DNA of 64,000 nucleotides from Lepus europaeus (Eukaryota; Chordata; Mammalia; Lagomorpha; Leporidae). The notes beneath the pieces were generated by a model. The model was given only the letters and a program-made list of their open reading frames with translations. It ran no database searches and was not told the origin of the DNA. The translations under genes were made by a program, and so were the position numbers. The stretch is from positions 127,619,701 to 127,683,700 of the forward strand of contig NC_084827.1 of the NCBI RefSeq assembly GCF_033115175.1, given 5' to 3'. Shown here piece by piece: positions 11,477 through 22,979 of this stretch; the stretch's first letter is position 1, and the number at the start of each line of letters is the position of its first letter.

Positions 11477-12055
11477 TTGGGGAAAGTAAGAAAAAGATTC
11501 ACATTGGAACATCTATGTATTGTATGATCTCCATTTTAAAGTTTCTTTCTAATTTAGAACAATATAAACTTTTGACGTGCCATGTCAGACAATTTCAGAA
11601 TCAAGAAAATCACCCAATCACCCACTATTGATTAGGATTCTATAGACTGTCTTGGAATATAAAGCTAATGATATCAGAATAATATGAGGTTATGTAGAGA
11701 TAAGGAACCTTCAATAAATAAAAGCTAATAAAACTCTCCCATTCCCAAAGTCTTTAGTGAAACTCAAGTTCGTGCTGAGATGAGAGAGAGCGAAGTAGAA
11801 GCACATGTGAATTTGTGAAGTCATTAGAAGAATTACTCAAATGTTCGTAGAGTACATGCCCATTGAGTTACATTTAAATTTTAATTTCTAAAAGACAGCT
11901 CTTTCAATAAATTTGAGGGTGCGCCAAAAGAGAATTAGGGTGATCATAGGGGCAGAGAGACAGAAGTGTAATCACTACGTAACTTCTGATCTCTAAGACA
12001 GACAGTTGGCCCTGAATCCAGAATATAAATCCTTTTCTAATAAGAAAGAATGGAC
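11477..12055. other. Unassigned stretch
   Basis: AT-rich with no repeat or coding signal I can name. Confidence 0.4.
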
Positions 12056-12397
12056 AAGAATATGCTACAAGGCCGGCGCCGCGGCTCACTAGGCTAATCC
12101 TCCGCCTTGCGGCGCCGGCACTCCGGGTTCTAGTCCCGGTCGGGGCACCGATCCTGTCCCGGTTGCCCCTCTTCCAGGCCAGCTCTCTGCTGTGGCTAGG
12201 GGGTGCAGTGGAGGATGGCCCAAGTGCTTGGGCCCTGCACCCCATGGGAGACCAGGAGAAGCACCTGGCTCCTGCCATCGGAACAGCGCGGTGCGCCGGC
12301 CGCAGCGCGCTACCGCGGCGGCCATTGGAGGGTGAACCAAGGGCAAAAGGAAGACCTTTCTCTCTGTCTCTCTCTCTCACTATCCACTCTGCCTGTC

Positions 12398-12428
<31 letters not shown>

Positions 12429-12438
12429 ATATGCTACA
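12056..12438 (+). mobile_element. Young full-length C-repeat SINE
   Basis: Element 12071-12424 starts ggccggcgccgcggctcac and keeps many CpGs. It has an intact B-box-like ggttctagtcc, a CT-rich tract, and ctgcctgtc followed by about 29 A. It is flanked by a perfect aagaatatgctaca at 12056-12069 and 12425-12438. CpG retention and the pure tail point to recent insertion. The two long frames read through it are artefacts of its GC-rich body. Confidence 0.97.
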
Positions 12439-12837
12439 GGGATTTACCACTGGCAAGATCTTTATAATCAGCCTCTTTATTGAAGGCTTTCAAGATAGTA
12501 AAGTTCACTTGAAGAAACTTATCCAGGTCACTAATGCTGACTACTCTGTGCTTTCATATGAATCAGCAAGAATCCCAGCTCTTGAAAAGCCACAATACAA
12601 AATAGCCAACTAGATGCAGAAACAGTGGAACTAAATCGTGGAACAAAACACAAGAGTTCTTTGACATATTTCATTTCACTACTCAGAAATCTATTAGAGA
12701 ATATCAAATCCCCAAAAAGGTAATATAAATAGAATCAAGAATTTCAGGAATTAATAAAGACACATTCACTACAAGATTATTATTTTTTAAAAAAATTAGT
12801 GTTGATTATTTTGCTTTTAATTTTTTTATTTTTTAAA
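12439..12837. other. Unassigned AT-rich stretch
   Basis: No repeat or gene recognised. Confidence 0.4.
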
Positions 12838-13113
12838 AAAGTTTTATTTGAAAGAGTGACAGATAGAACTTTTAAATTCTGGTTCGCTTCCCAAATATCT
12901 ACAGCACTTAGAACTAGGCCATGCTAATGCAGGTAGCCCAGAACTTTATCTAAGTCTACTGGTGGGTGGCAGGAACCCAAGTACTTGAGCCATCACCTAC
13001 TTCCTCCTAGGGTTTGCATTAGCAGAAAGCCGGGTAGCAAGCAGAACAAGGACTCAGATCCAGGCACTCTGATATGGGACACAGGCATCTTAATTATGCC
13101 AAATATGTACCCC
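12838..13113 (-). mobile_element. C-repeat SINE, old subtype
   Basis: Minus-strand, strongly diverged copy: gttttatttgaaagagtgac, ggttcgcttcccaaa, ggaacccaagtacttgagcc and a gggacacaggcatct head. Its 5' end was used as the landing site of the U2 fragment next to it. Confidence 0.75.
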
Positions 13114-13166
13114 TGTTTTACACTTGATCTTGGCCAAAAGGCTGAGAAGCGATGTACCCCTGTTTT
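13106..13166 (-). pseudogene. RNU2: U2 snRNA 5'-fragment retropseudogene
   Basis: Read on the minus strand, 13153-13120 matches the first 34 nt of U2 snRNA (atcgcttctc...gatcaagtgt) with two substitutions, at the eleventh and twenty-second bases. It stops at U2 nucleotide 34 with no poly(A). It is flanked by a perfect 14-bp duplication, tgtacccctgtttt, at 13106-13119 and 13153-13166 (one base is shared with the U2 end). The branch-point pairing region and all later stem-loops are absent, so it cannot be a functional snRNA. Short 3'-truncated snRNA retrocopies are a known class; the mechanism here is inferred from the target duplication. Confidence 0.9.
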
Positions 13167-13753
13167 TACTTTTTCACATGTGAATCCTTAATAACTGGCA
13201 TTTTAGTTTATGGTATGAGCTATGCGTTTTAATGTATTTTAACTTGCTAAATTTTTATATAATAGCATTTTTATGTTTATATATTTTATGTGTTAGTATT
13301 TTTAATGTTGTATACATGAAATTTTAGCCAGAAGACAGATATAAACAAGACACTGCCCCTCTGTTTTCAAGGACAGAGTACTGAATTACAGTAAAACGAG
13401 TTTATGTTCCACCGTCAAGTGTGTTTCTCCCATTAGTTCACTTTGTGATGGATTATCAAGGGTAGCTTCAAATCCAGCAGTCTCATGATTGCCTCTCAAA
13501 ATATCCTGAGAGGTTTGAGCTTGTAAGAAATAGAAGACTCTGTACGTGCTGCACTGCCTTGAATTCCATTTGTAGTTTTAGTGGAGCAAATGGACTCTGG
13601 ATGTTTCTCAGTGTAGAAAAATTTGTTTTATCTTTGTTGAGCTGGAAATTTCTTCCTGATAATTCAAGAGGATGACTAGGCAAAGTTCATTTGTCACACA
13701 AGGAAAACCTTTATGAAAACACTTTGACTTACAAAAGGCACATTTGTTTATAT
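13167..13753. other. Unassigned stretch before the inverted repeat
   Basis: Single-copy-looking AT-rich DNA. The last 50 bases may be a weaker outward extension of the inverted-repeat arm that follows. Confidence 0.4.
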
Positions 13754-14843
13754 CAGCATTTGTATATATCAAAAAATAGGCAGTTCAAACAAACACAAAT
13801 ATATGATTAATATAAATAACCTCAGTTATTACAGACATAGAAAATATTTTATTGAGAAGCATATATGAACATTTAAATCAAGAAAAGACATATAACTGAT
13901 AACATATTATTTATTTATTTATTTTTGAGAGGCAGAGTGGACAGTGAGAGAGAGACAGAGAGAAAGGTCTTCCTTTTTCCATTGGTTCACCCCTCAATGG
14001 CCACTGCGGCTGGTGTGCTGTGGCCGGCGCACCGCGCTGATCTAAAGCCAGGAGCCAGGTGCTTCTCCTGGTCTCCCATGTGGGTGCAGGGCCCACATGG
14101 GCCATCCTCCACTGCCTTCGCAGACACAGCAGAGAGCTGGACAGGAAGAGGAGCGACCAGGACAGAATCCGGTGCCCCGACTGGGACTAGAACCCAGTGT
14201 GCCAGCGCCGCAGGCAGAGGATTAGCCTAGTGAGCTGTGGCGCCAGCCCAATAACTGATAACATATTATTAATTTTTTTTTAATATGGCACATTTACTGA
14301 GAGTTCAGTAACTGGAATACTGTCCTTTCAGTGAAATCCAAGTCCTCTGGTGTTCATCTTCAATGTGTTCAGTTATGGTCAGCCAGCCCCATTGCTCATA
14401 ATAGTATTTATCCTCTGTTCTATTCATTGTTTACTTATCCTATGATAATATCAGAGATTTAATTATTATAGATGATGATACATTTTACTATCAGTTAGGA
14501 GAAATTCTTTCTAATTGCTCTTATCTAAATATATGTGTATCTTATCCTAATTATATTTTATATATAAAAATTATAGCATTTGAAAAAATCCCCTCAGATA
14601 TTTTAGAAACTGTTTATGACTGAATAAATTTTTAGATTACTTTCAGTTGAACAGAGATGTTAATATCTCATATTAAAATTAAATAATATGTTATCAGTTA
14701 TATGCCTTTTCTCTATTTTAAATGTTCCTGTATGCTTCTCAATAAAATATTTTCTATGTCTAATAATTGAGGTTATTTTGATTAACCATGGATTTATTTT
14801 TACTTGTTTGAATTGCTTATTTTTCTGATATATACAAATGCTG
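13754..14843. repeat. Imperfect inverted repeat, about 160-bp arms
   Basis: The left arm at 13754-13910 and the right arm at 14683-14843 are reverse complements at roughly 85 % by eye. Shared blocks include cagcatttgtatatatca, gacatagaaaatattttatt and cataactgataacatatta-type sequence. A SINE later split the left arm at its inner edge. Without that SINE the spacer is about 410 bp. Weaker similarity may continue outside both arms. I do not recognise the arm sequence as a named transposon. Confidence 0.85.
13892..14269 (-). mobile_element. C-repeat SINE inside the inverted-repeat arm
   Basis: Minus-strand element at 13911-14250, full length, with tail complement ttatttatttatttttga. It is flanked by a perfect 19-bp duplication, ataactgataacatattat, at 13892-13910 and 14251-14269. 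The target lies within the left arm of the inverted repeat, so the repeat is older than this SINE. Confidence 0.95.
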
Positions 14844-15382
14844 AAATATAGACATGCACATCTTGGAAACAATAGCAGAATTTAATAAAAGCTATGCATT
14901 AAATAGATACTTTCTCCAGGAAATTTTATAGATTTAATCACATTATCCATGAATGCTTATAACTACTTTTTTCCTGTACACATTTAATACATATTACATA
15001 TATATGTTTGTAATTTAAATTTGTTGTTGCTATCCTTGCTCAAGGTCATACCTGTAATACAGTGATTTTAGATTGTTTTTGGTTCAAAGAACTAAATCTT
15101 TATTAACTAGAGACTTTCTCCCTAAAGAAGTGCACATGAATGTCAGAGTTCACAATCTTCATTAAACCAATATTAAGAAGGCTGTTTATTGTTTCATTAA
15201 TAAAGATAATATTAAGTTCATTAGGCAGCACTTATTGCATTATATAAATCTTTGTAATTCCTGTTTACCAGAAGAGCAAACTTTAGAAAGAAATAAAGGT
15301 GGACTCTAGCAAAACAACTGCTTTGGGTAAACGCTGATATTGTAACTTTTCTATAATTAAATTAATAGCCATAGCAAGCTGA
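14844..15382. other. Unassigned AT-rich stretch
   Basis: No feature recognised. Confidence 0.4.
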
Positions 15383-16275
15383 TTTATTTATTTATTTTTG
15401 ATCATGCGTTTAATCAACTGTGTGAGACTCAGTGGTGTGGGGTTTGGATTTCCCAGATAGGAAAGCCACCTTTTGATGTCTAGCACAAGGGGCTATGGGT
15501 TTTCTTTCTGCAACTTTATTATACAGAACTGTGGAAAACTATCTCATGGATGTGGTTCAGACACAGCCTCTGCCCCTCCAGGTGGTGGTCATTGAGACAG
15601 TGATCTCCGGCAGCTGTCTTCACCAGCCAACCGTGTGTCAGCATCTCCATCTTTGTGACTCTCTTCTGAGAACAAGGCCTCTGGCTGCTTGCACAGGTCT
15701 TTGTACATAGTCATCATGGTTTGGCACACGTGCTTGAGCTCTGTCTCCAAGTGGCTGATCTTGGCCATTTTCTGGGAGAACTCCTGGGGCTTTGGTTGGA
15801 TGACCTTGTTGTAGTAATCGCAAAACAAATACGTGTTCTCCTCCAGCTGCTGCATCCGATTGGAAACCTGGATCTTGAAGCTGTCCCTGAAGTTGGTAGT
15901 GTGGGTGTGGTCCTTTTTTGCCTGCTCTCCTTGATGTTTTCCATCAGTTCCAGCACCCTCCTCTTCAAGATGTTGATGTTCAAGTCCAGAGAGGAGAAAT
16001 AGGCCCCTGACTTCACATCCAACATTGTCAGTTGGCCACTGGACACCAGAGTTTGCCATAGAAGGGCTACAGACCTGCCTCCTGGCTGGCCAGTGACCAG
16101 TCTGCTCTTTGCAGAACTCTTTGCCCTTGGATGCTCCTTGTTGGCAGTGGTCAGCAATGGCTCTTGGTCCTTTTACTAAACTCAGGTCGGTCCACTCCCT
16201 GTCACTCCATCATGTCATTTCCTCACCTCAGTGGGTGGACCTCTGTACATGCGCAGGGCTCTCTCCACACACATT
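15383..16275 (-). pseudogene. SYCE2: Processed pseudogene of SYCE2 (synaptonemal complex central element protein 2)
   Basis: SYCE2 is a coiled-coil protein of the central element of the meiotic synaptonemal complex. This minus-strand intronless copy keeps its signature segments in two frames. In one frame are KDQEP, then KEHPR (near 16130) and KSGAYFSSLDLNINILKRR (near 15960-16010). After a frameshift at about 15905-15920 the other frame has EFSQKMAKISHLETELKHVC (near 15730-15790) and MYKDLCKQPEA. The ancestral start is the ATG at 16210-16208. It is followed by GAG and then TGA, where the family has Arg, so codon 3 is a stop. The A/T-rich run at 15383-15396 is the likely poly(A) remnant; 15397-15570 is 3' UTR or a decayed C-terminus. 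The 5' limit near 16275 is a guess and no target duplication was found. The absence of introns, the stop and the frameshift make it non-functional. Confidence 0.9.
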
Positions 16276-16509
16276 ATATTCTCCAAAGGCAGCATTCAGA
16301 ATTATTATTGAACCATTGGATCCAATATGCAGCAATAATATTTTAGGGTTTGGGGATTTATTTTATGTTTGGATATAGATTTTCTGTGAATCAATAAAAT
16401 ATATACTATTTCTCTTTATGGTTCTATGTTAATGTACTGAGTGTATCTCTCTCTCTGATTTTGGTAGAACTTTTTCACTAAACCTCATGTGGCCATATAT
16501 GCAGGAAGG

Positions 16510-16745
16510 GTGGTCCATACCTTGAAATATTTACAATTTCTTACATGGTTAGGAGCGATTTCACAGTCTGCTCTTCTTGAGTCAGTGTTCTTAAGGCAAT
16601 CCACCAGCTAACCATCTCTGAAGTGGTCATAAGTCTGGGCTGGGATCTGCACCATTGCCACCACATCCTTCTTTGCTCTAGTCCAGCAATCCTCACCTGC
16701 AGTGCTTCTGCAATCAAGGTGTTAGTGGCATTGTAGCAAAGAAAT
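16510..16745 (-). other. Coding-like stretch of unknown origin
   Basis: On the minus strand short frames such as NATNTLIAEALQ and DVVAMVQIPAQTYDHFRDG, then a stop, then LVDCLKN, read like decayed coding sequence with frameshifts. Base composition is more balanced than the neighbours. I cannot identify a parent gene and there is no clear poly(A) or target duplication. It may be a second retropseudogene remnant or chance. Confidence 0.25.
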
Positions 16746-19082
16746 GCTTTACTTAACTATAATTAATCTAATTTCATTGAACTTGTCACATCCTTCTCAT
16801 TTTTGACTCTTCTTCAGAAAAAGGTGTGTTCCATTTTCTACAGGTATGTTGCCTTGCTCAGTTTTCAATAAAGTAGAGATTTTTATCTTGCAACATTTGG
16901 TTTATTTTAAGAGATACTGAGAGAGGGCAGATGCAAACCCATCATTAAAAACCATTTTTATCCTTTCATAGTCTTGAAATGTACTGTTTTAAAATAAAAA
17001 GCAATAAGATTCTGGCCTTATATGAATCCTCTTAGTTGTCCCATGAAATGTTTTATACTTTTTGGGAAAAGGGGAAATCATTGATTAACTATTTTCGAAA
17101 CAAATAAATCCACTTGAGCTGGTATGTAAGTTTACAAAATATTGTAAGAGAAAAAAACATTCTTAGAATATCAGAAATCCAGAAACCAGAAACTGACTCT
17201 ACATGAACATATACCTTTGGATCTTAGCTGAGTCATTCCTCTGATGTGATGGACTAAATGATGTCTCAGTCTATGCCACCTTTGGCATTGTATACTTATT
17301 AAAAAAAAAAAAAAACTCCATTGTTAGTAACAACTTCCAAAGGTTTAGCCTTTTTTGATATCAACACTTTAATGAAAAAATAAATAGTACCAGTATAATA
17401 ATATAGTCCAAACGTATTTTTAGACATTCTGCTCAAATTGTGTCACATAATTTCATTTGGCATGAGCTATGAAAGTTACTTAGGAAAAAACATCATTTTA
17501 ATACTACATATTTATCTCCAGTTGTACCTTACTCTTGAGTAAAAGATACTTGTCCCACTATTTTTCAGCTTGGCTTCATGTCCAGTTGGTGCCCTTTGTA
17601 ATTGCTCTCCCAATTTTGATAATTGACTTATATAATTTTGCTAATGCTGATGATGAATCTTTCCTTTAATTGATTATTATTATTATTATTATGTATGTGT
17701 ATATATGTGTGTGTCCAAGAGGGGAAAATCTAGGGATTTTGGAATTCATTTTTCTGAAAACATATCAGTGGAGATGGAAGTTGTCAGCAGTGTATTATAT
17801 GCATCCCTTTAGTTGAAATTTTAATGTTTAAGTGGGTTTTTATTAGGTTGAGGTCTCAGAGGTTCTAATTCAGATGTCAGAGGTTGCTGGCAATATCAAT
17901 AAGAAGCCATCAGCAGGGCCCTTATTCCTAACTCTCATCCTGACATGTTACAAAAATAAGCATGATGATTTTATGACTTCTTTTTCTGCTTAAAATGTAA
18001 CTACATTAATCTGAAAGACAGCTGATTTTTCAAGGTCAAAAGTGCTTAGTTACAAATTGATGAGCTATTATGCGTGTCTGTGGTTTTCTTGATGGCACTG
18101 TATTAATAATACGCGTGCAGAACAGGCCATAAAAATTCCATTTAAAGGTATTAAGGCATACTGGGACATTTAATCAGGTTAAAATTCCTGTCAGTTGGCT
18201 CCAGGCACGATGTTGTTCAGCTAGTGATTAACAAAGTGTGTGGAATATAAAGATGCATGTCTATTACAGGAGTTCAAATTTCACTGAAATGACCTTTTTT
18301 TGTTTTCTACATCTAGCAAATGATTCTACTAAAATGCATTCAGTGATATTCTTTGTTTTAAATAGCTCCCACTGTTTCCCGGCCTGGATTGTTTTGATTA
18401 GAAAATCGGGAGATAATGTACTTGTAAAGGTTCTGACATTATTTCTTGGTAGGAGAAAAGCACTCAGTGATGAAATGTTTTAAAAATGTGAATCACATTG
18501 GAAGCTTTCTTTTGTGATTTATAAAAGCTATCTCACCAGGTGTGCACTATGTGCTTAGAAAGCCAAGAAAGATTAAATGAGAGCAAGCTATGGAAAGGAT
18601 TCTTCTGATAGCCTCTTACAGTATAGCTTATGAATTCAAAGGGAATGCTATTTAAAATACAGAATATAATGCAAGAGAACTGAGAATTAGTGTGCGCAAG
18701 TATGTGCATGTTATGAAAGCAAAGCCACATTTTTCAGTTAAGTAAAAGAATGAACATCCCTAGCCTATAAATGTCTTTTATTACTGTTTCTGCCCAGTAG
18801 TGGATAAAGAGTAAAAGCAAACAGCAAAACATGCAAGTAGCAATTACAAAACTGTATATAACTATTTTTCTATTTTTAATTCGGTAAAGTTGGCCCAAAT
18901 TCATATTTTATGACTGTACGATTATGAAAATATTTTGGTAATTACTGAATTACATTAATTCATAAAACAACTCTGCCTCAATAATTTGAATTTCCCTGTC
19001 CTTACATTTGAGGACAATACAGATTTATTTCACAGAAATAAATAGCAGTCTTTAGAAAGTAAAATTTTCATTATCCCAGCTT
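16746..19082. other. Repeat-poor AT-rich block
   Basis: About 2.3 kb with only short simple tracts: A13 near 17300 and a TAT/GT-rich patch at 17675-17713. No SINE, LINE or LTR was recognised. Two open frames (18238-18483 plus, 18730-18533 minus) lack any recognised similarity. Confidence 0.45.
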
Positions 19083-19439
19083 CACATAGTGATTCTTTTT
19101 TTTTTTTTTTTTTTTTTTTGACAGGCAGAGTTAGACAATGAGAGAGAAACAGAGAGAAAGGTCTTCCTTCCGTTGGTTCATCCCACAAATGGCTGCTACG
19201 GCCGGAGCGCTATGCCGATCTGAAGCCAGGAGCCAAGTGCTTCCTCCTGGTCTCCCACGCAGGTGCAGGGCCCAAGCACTTGGGCCATCCTCCACTGCCT
19301 TCCCGGGCCACAGCAGAAAGCTGGACAGTAAGAGGAGCAACCGGGACAGAATCCGGCACCCCAACGGGGACTAGAACCTGGGGTACCACAGGTGGAGGAT
19401 TACCTAACAAGCCACGGCACCAGCCACATATTGATTCTT
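19083..19439 (-). mobile_element. C-repeat SINE with target-site duplication
   Basis: Minus-strand element at 19098-19424 with a long T-rich start (complement of poly(A)). It carries a short deletion in the head region (accagcc to gggtaccacagg). It is flanked by cacatagtgattctt at 19083-19097 and cacatattgattctt at 19425-19439, one mismatch. Confidence 0.93.
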
Positions 19440-19444
19440 AAAGT

Positions 19445-20130
19445 TTTAAATTAATAGATTTTATTTGTTTTAGTAATTTTAGGTTTACCAAAATAAATAA
19501 ATAAATAAATAAGCAGGAAGTACAAAAAAGTGCCACAGCATTCCACCATCCGGTTTTCACTGTTAAATTCTCTCACTTGTTACAATTGATGAACTAATTT
19601 TAATAGTGTTAGCTAGAGTATAGTTTACATGAAATCTCATTCTATGTGTTATAAAACTCTCAACACTTTACCAAGTGTATACTATCATACATCAGTCCTT
19701 CATTATCATACAGAATAGTTTAGCTTCACTGTTGTAAAAATCCTATGTGTTCCACCAACTCATCCAATCCCACCTCTAGTCTTCAACCCCTGGCAGCCAG
19801 TGACCTTGCTTTCTCTATAAGTTTAGCTTTTTCAGAGCTTCATATAATCAGAATCACATATGATACAGCTCTTTCATACTGGCTTCTTTCATTTATATAT
19901 ATGGCTCCTCCATGTCTATTCATGACTAGATAGCTCATTTCTTTTTATGGCTAAATAATATTGGCAATAACATTCTGTTTATTCACTGACCTATTAAAGC
20001 CTCCAAATGTTGTCAATTATGAATAAAGCTGCTATAAACATCTATGTTCAGGTTTTTGTGTGGACAGCTTTCTACTCACTTGGATAAAATACCAAGCACC
20101 ACAAATGCTGGATTATCATTCAATTTTTAT
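19445..20130 (-). mobile_element. Old LINE-1 3' end (eutherian-age)
   Basis: In plus reading it shows ttgttacaattgatgaac, ccctggcagccagtgacc, ggctaaataatatt, tatgaataaagctgctataa and tttttgtgtggaca, the landmark order of an old L1M-type 3' UTR and ORF2 end in reverse. A (AAAT)n run at 19493-19512 lies near its 3' end. Many substitutions and no open frame. Confidence 0.8.
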
Positions 20131-20342
20131 TATCCTTTAGAAAAATACTTCTTAGTTTGAGAAACTACATTGCTAACTAGAATCAGATACTAAAAGAAAT
20201 ATAATTTAAAAAATGTTTTTGATTAAATAAATTTCAAATAAAAGGTACAATTTAGCTTTTCTAATCAAATACACATTCTGCAAAAATCTCTATTTTCAAT
20301 CCTATCTAAGTGATGATTGAGTCTGAGGTTCTCTCTTCCTTT

Positions 20343-20723
20343 AAAAATCCATACTTTATTCGGCTGGCGCCGTGGCTTAACAGGCTAATCCTCCGCCTTG
20401 TGGCACCGGCACACCGGGTTCTGGTCCTGGTTGGTGCGCTGGATTCTATCCCGGTTGCCCCTCTTCCAGGCCAGCTCTCTGCTATGGCCCCGGGAAGGCA
20501 GTGGAGGATGGCTCAGGTCCTTGGGCCCTGCGCCCGCATGGGAGACCAGGAGAGGCACCTGGCTCCTGGCTTCGGATTGGCACGATGCGCCTGCCGCAGC
20601 GGCCATTGGAGGGTGAACCAACGGCAAAAGGAAGACCTTTCTCTCTGTCTCTCTCTCTCTCACTGTCCACTCTGCCTGTCAATAAATAAATAAATAAATA
20701 AAATAAAAATCCATACTTTATTC
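20343..20723 (+). mobile_element. Full-length C-repeat SINE
   Basis: Element 20362-20704 starts ggctggcgccgtggctt and ends ctgcctgtc plus an (AAAT)n tail. It is flanked by a perfect 19-bp duplication, aaaaatccatactttattc, at 20343-20361 and 20705-20723. Confidence 0.96.
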
Positions 20724-21784
20724 ATTATGCTGTCTAAAACAGTTAAAAGTATTTAGAGCCTCAAACTTCAGATAAAATTCATAACTTAATAGTTTATAAT
20801 CTTTCATTAATAAAGTATTACTTAATGCATTTTATTGTATTCAATAACATTTTATATGATATATTTAATTGGTGAATGTTAAAATATACATTATGATTTT
20901 GAATGTTGAATTAATCCTATAATGTGATATAGTAAAATATCTAAAATAAAGGACAATTAATGTATCTGGCTATCATGGAATTTTAGTAGCATCCATGTTA
21001 AACTCAAAGTTGTACAAAGTTTTACAAAGTTAAATAAATCATGAAAATTTAACAATTTTATGAGTTTATAAAAATTATAAAAACAGTTGTAAGAAGTTAT
21101 TACCTGATACCTTAAACACATATCTTGAATTAGTTATAACAGTTGAAAAATGCTATGCAGTGCCATGAAGTTGTTTCAGCTATTTAGTTTACCAAAATGT
21201 CTAATGTATCAGGGGTTAAATATTTTGAATATTCAAAATACTGACAGTAATAAACTCAAAAACTAAGAGCATTTTTATGCAAATTTGCAGAGTAAGTGGC
21301 AAAAGAATGCTCATGAGTAATATTAAACTCAACTTTTCAAAGCAAGCACATAAAAATTATATCATATAATTTAGAGAACCTTTACATTTCTCTGTTCCAA
21401 AAACACCCATGTTAAATTTCTCCCTCAATATCTCTGCCAGATGATATGCACATAGAAATCCATGTTCCCCATATGTCTGTTAGATCATTTTCTGAATTAT
21501 AATAACTGTGTGATATTAGCGCTTAACTTTATCCATCTTCACGGAGATAAAATCTAGAAAATAGCAAGCATCTGGATAAAAAATGAAAACATTTATTAAT
21601 CATATGGGTGACTGATGATACCATCTTTACATGTGCTACTTTGTGTGCTCTAAAAATCCAAATGCAAGCACAGGTTGAATCATGAAGTGGAAATTGTACC
21701 CAAAAATGGAAAAGTAAAACATGAGAATATAACGAAAGACTACCAAATTCAAAATTAAAATATCTTTGAGGAGTTAAAATAGCA
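20724..21784. other. Unassigned AT-rich block
   Basis: Very AT-rich. An 86-codon minus frame (21789-21529) has no recognised similarity. No repeat named. Confidence 0.4.
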
Positions 21785-21965
21785 GACAACTTACTGTGTG
21801 CAAGATATTATCCTAAGTGTTTTATATGATTTTTCTATTTTTTTTTATAAACACAGAAATCACATGTGGTAGTTAATGCTATTTTCACCATTTGTAGAGG
21901 AAACTGAGGCCCCAAATTTTAAACTAAATGGTAAGGTCATAACATAACCCAAAAGAATATATTTC
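21785..21965 (+). mobile_element. MIR SINE (ancient mammalian)
   Basis: Core features in order: actgtgtgcaagatattatc, ctaagtgttttatatgatt, then ttgtagaggaaactgaggc, matching the MIR order of a 'tgtgccaggcac' segment followed by 'gaggaaactgaggc'. It is much diverged, as expected for a repeat shared by all mammals. Confidence 0.8.
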
Positions 21966-22641
21966 AAGAGTTTTTAACTATTGTATTACATCAGACCCTC
22001 TATCTATCTCATTTTCTGTACTTCATGCATTTTATATTGCAGATAATATTACATTATGCACTCTGTATCTTATACTCTGCAACATCAGACTGCATGTTGT
22101 AATAATAAAGAGGGAGAAATGCTGAGGAGAACAGCTTGTAATTAGTGTAACTCTAACCACTCTTCTCTCTTTATGCTTCCAAATGGCCCCCAAATTATCT
22201 GATTTGATCTGGGACTTTGTGTGTGTGTATTTGTGTGTATGTTGTGTATTTTGTGTTTGATCCTACAAGGAGGTGAAAGAATTATCCATTTAATAGAAGC
22301 TGTATTATTTTCTTTCTTTGTTAAGGTAGATGCAATTAAATATATTTTCAACTTAATATTTTCAAATTATGATGGATTTCTTTTTTTTTTTTTTGCACAC
22401 AACCCTATTGCAAATTCAGGAGCAGAGGTGATCTTGGCAGAAATATAGAGCCTAAATTTGATTGTGACAATGAAATGCAGAACTGGAAATAGTAATTAGC
22501 TTTTAAGACTTGGAGGAGGTATAATAACTCCAAATACATCTCTCTATATTTCTTCCTCTTTCAGTCAGCATTTATTAAATATGTTTCTACCATATACTAA
22601 ACTCTATTGTACATAAAATACAGAGGTCACAGGCTATACTC
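21966..22641. other. Unassigned stretch with GT-rich patch
   Basis: Contains a TTGTGTGTG-rich patch at 22215-22258 and a T13 run near 22380. No gene or transposon recognised. Confidence 0.4.
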
Positions 22642-22979
22642 TAGAAAGCCATCTTTTTTTTAAAAAAAAAAAGGTTTATTTATTTATTTGAAAGAGAGAG
22701 GAGAGAGAGAGCAAGAGAGAGAGAGAGAGGTCTTCCATCCTCTGGTTCACTCCTCAATTGGCCACAACGGCCGGAGCTGTGCCGATCTGAAGCCAGGACC
22801 CAGGTGCTTCCTCTGGGTCTCTCATGTGGGTGCAGGGGACTAAGGACCTGGGCCATCTTCCACTGCTTTCCTAGGCCATATCAGAGAGCTGGATCAAAAG
22901 TGGAGCAGCTGGGACATGAACCAGCACCCATATGGGATGCTGGCACTTCAGGCCACAGCACGAGCCCCTGGAAAGCCAT
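22642..22979 (-). mobile_element. C-repeat SINE, middle-aged
   Basis: Minus-strand element at 22653-22968 with a GA-rich tract (gagagagagagcaagagag) and an ttggccacaacggccgg centre. It is flanked by tagaaagccat at 22642-22652 and tggaaagccat at 22969-22979, one mismatch. Confidence 0.9.

Noticed and set aside
11904-12613. Long open frames of 158, 136 and 106 codons on both strands
   Set aside because: They run through a young C-repeat SINE. Near-identical peptides recur at 20.3, 26.7, 46.8, 52.0, 54.3, 57.1 and 61.0 kb, always in SINE bodies.
13120-13153. A functional U2 snRNA gene
   Set aside because: Only the first 34 nt are present, with two changes and flanking target duplications; no snRNA promoter or 3' box is visible.
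15589-16157. SYCE2-like frames as a live gene
   Set aside because: Stop at codon 3, a frameshift in the middle and no introns.
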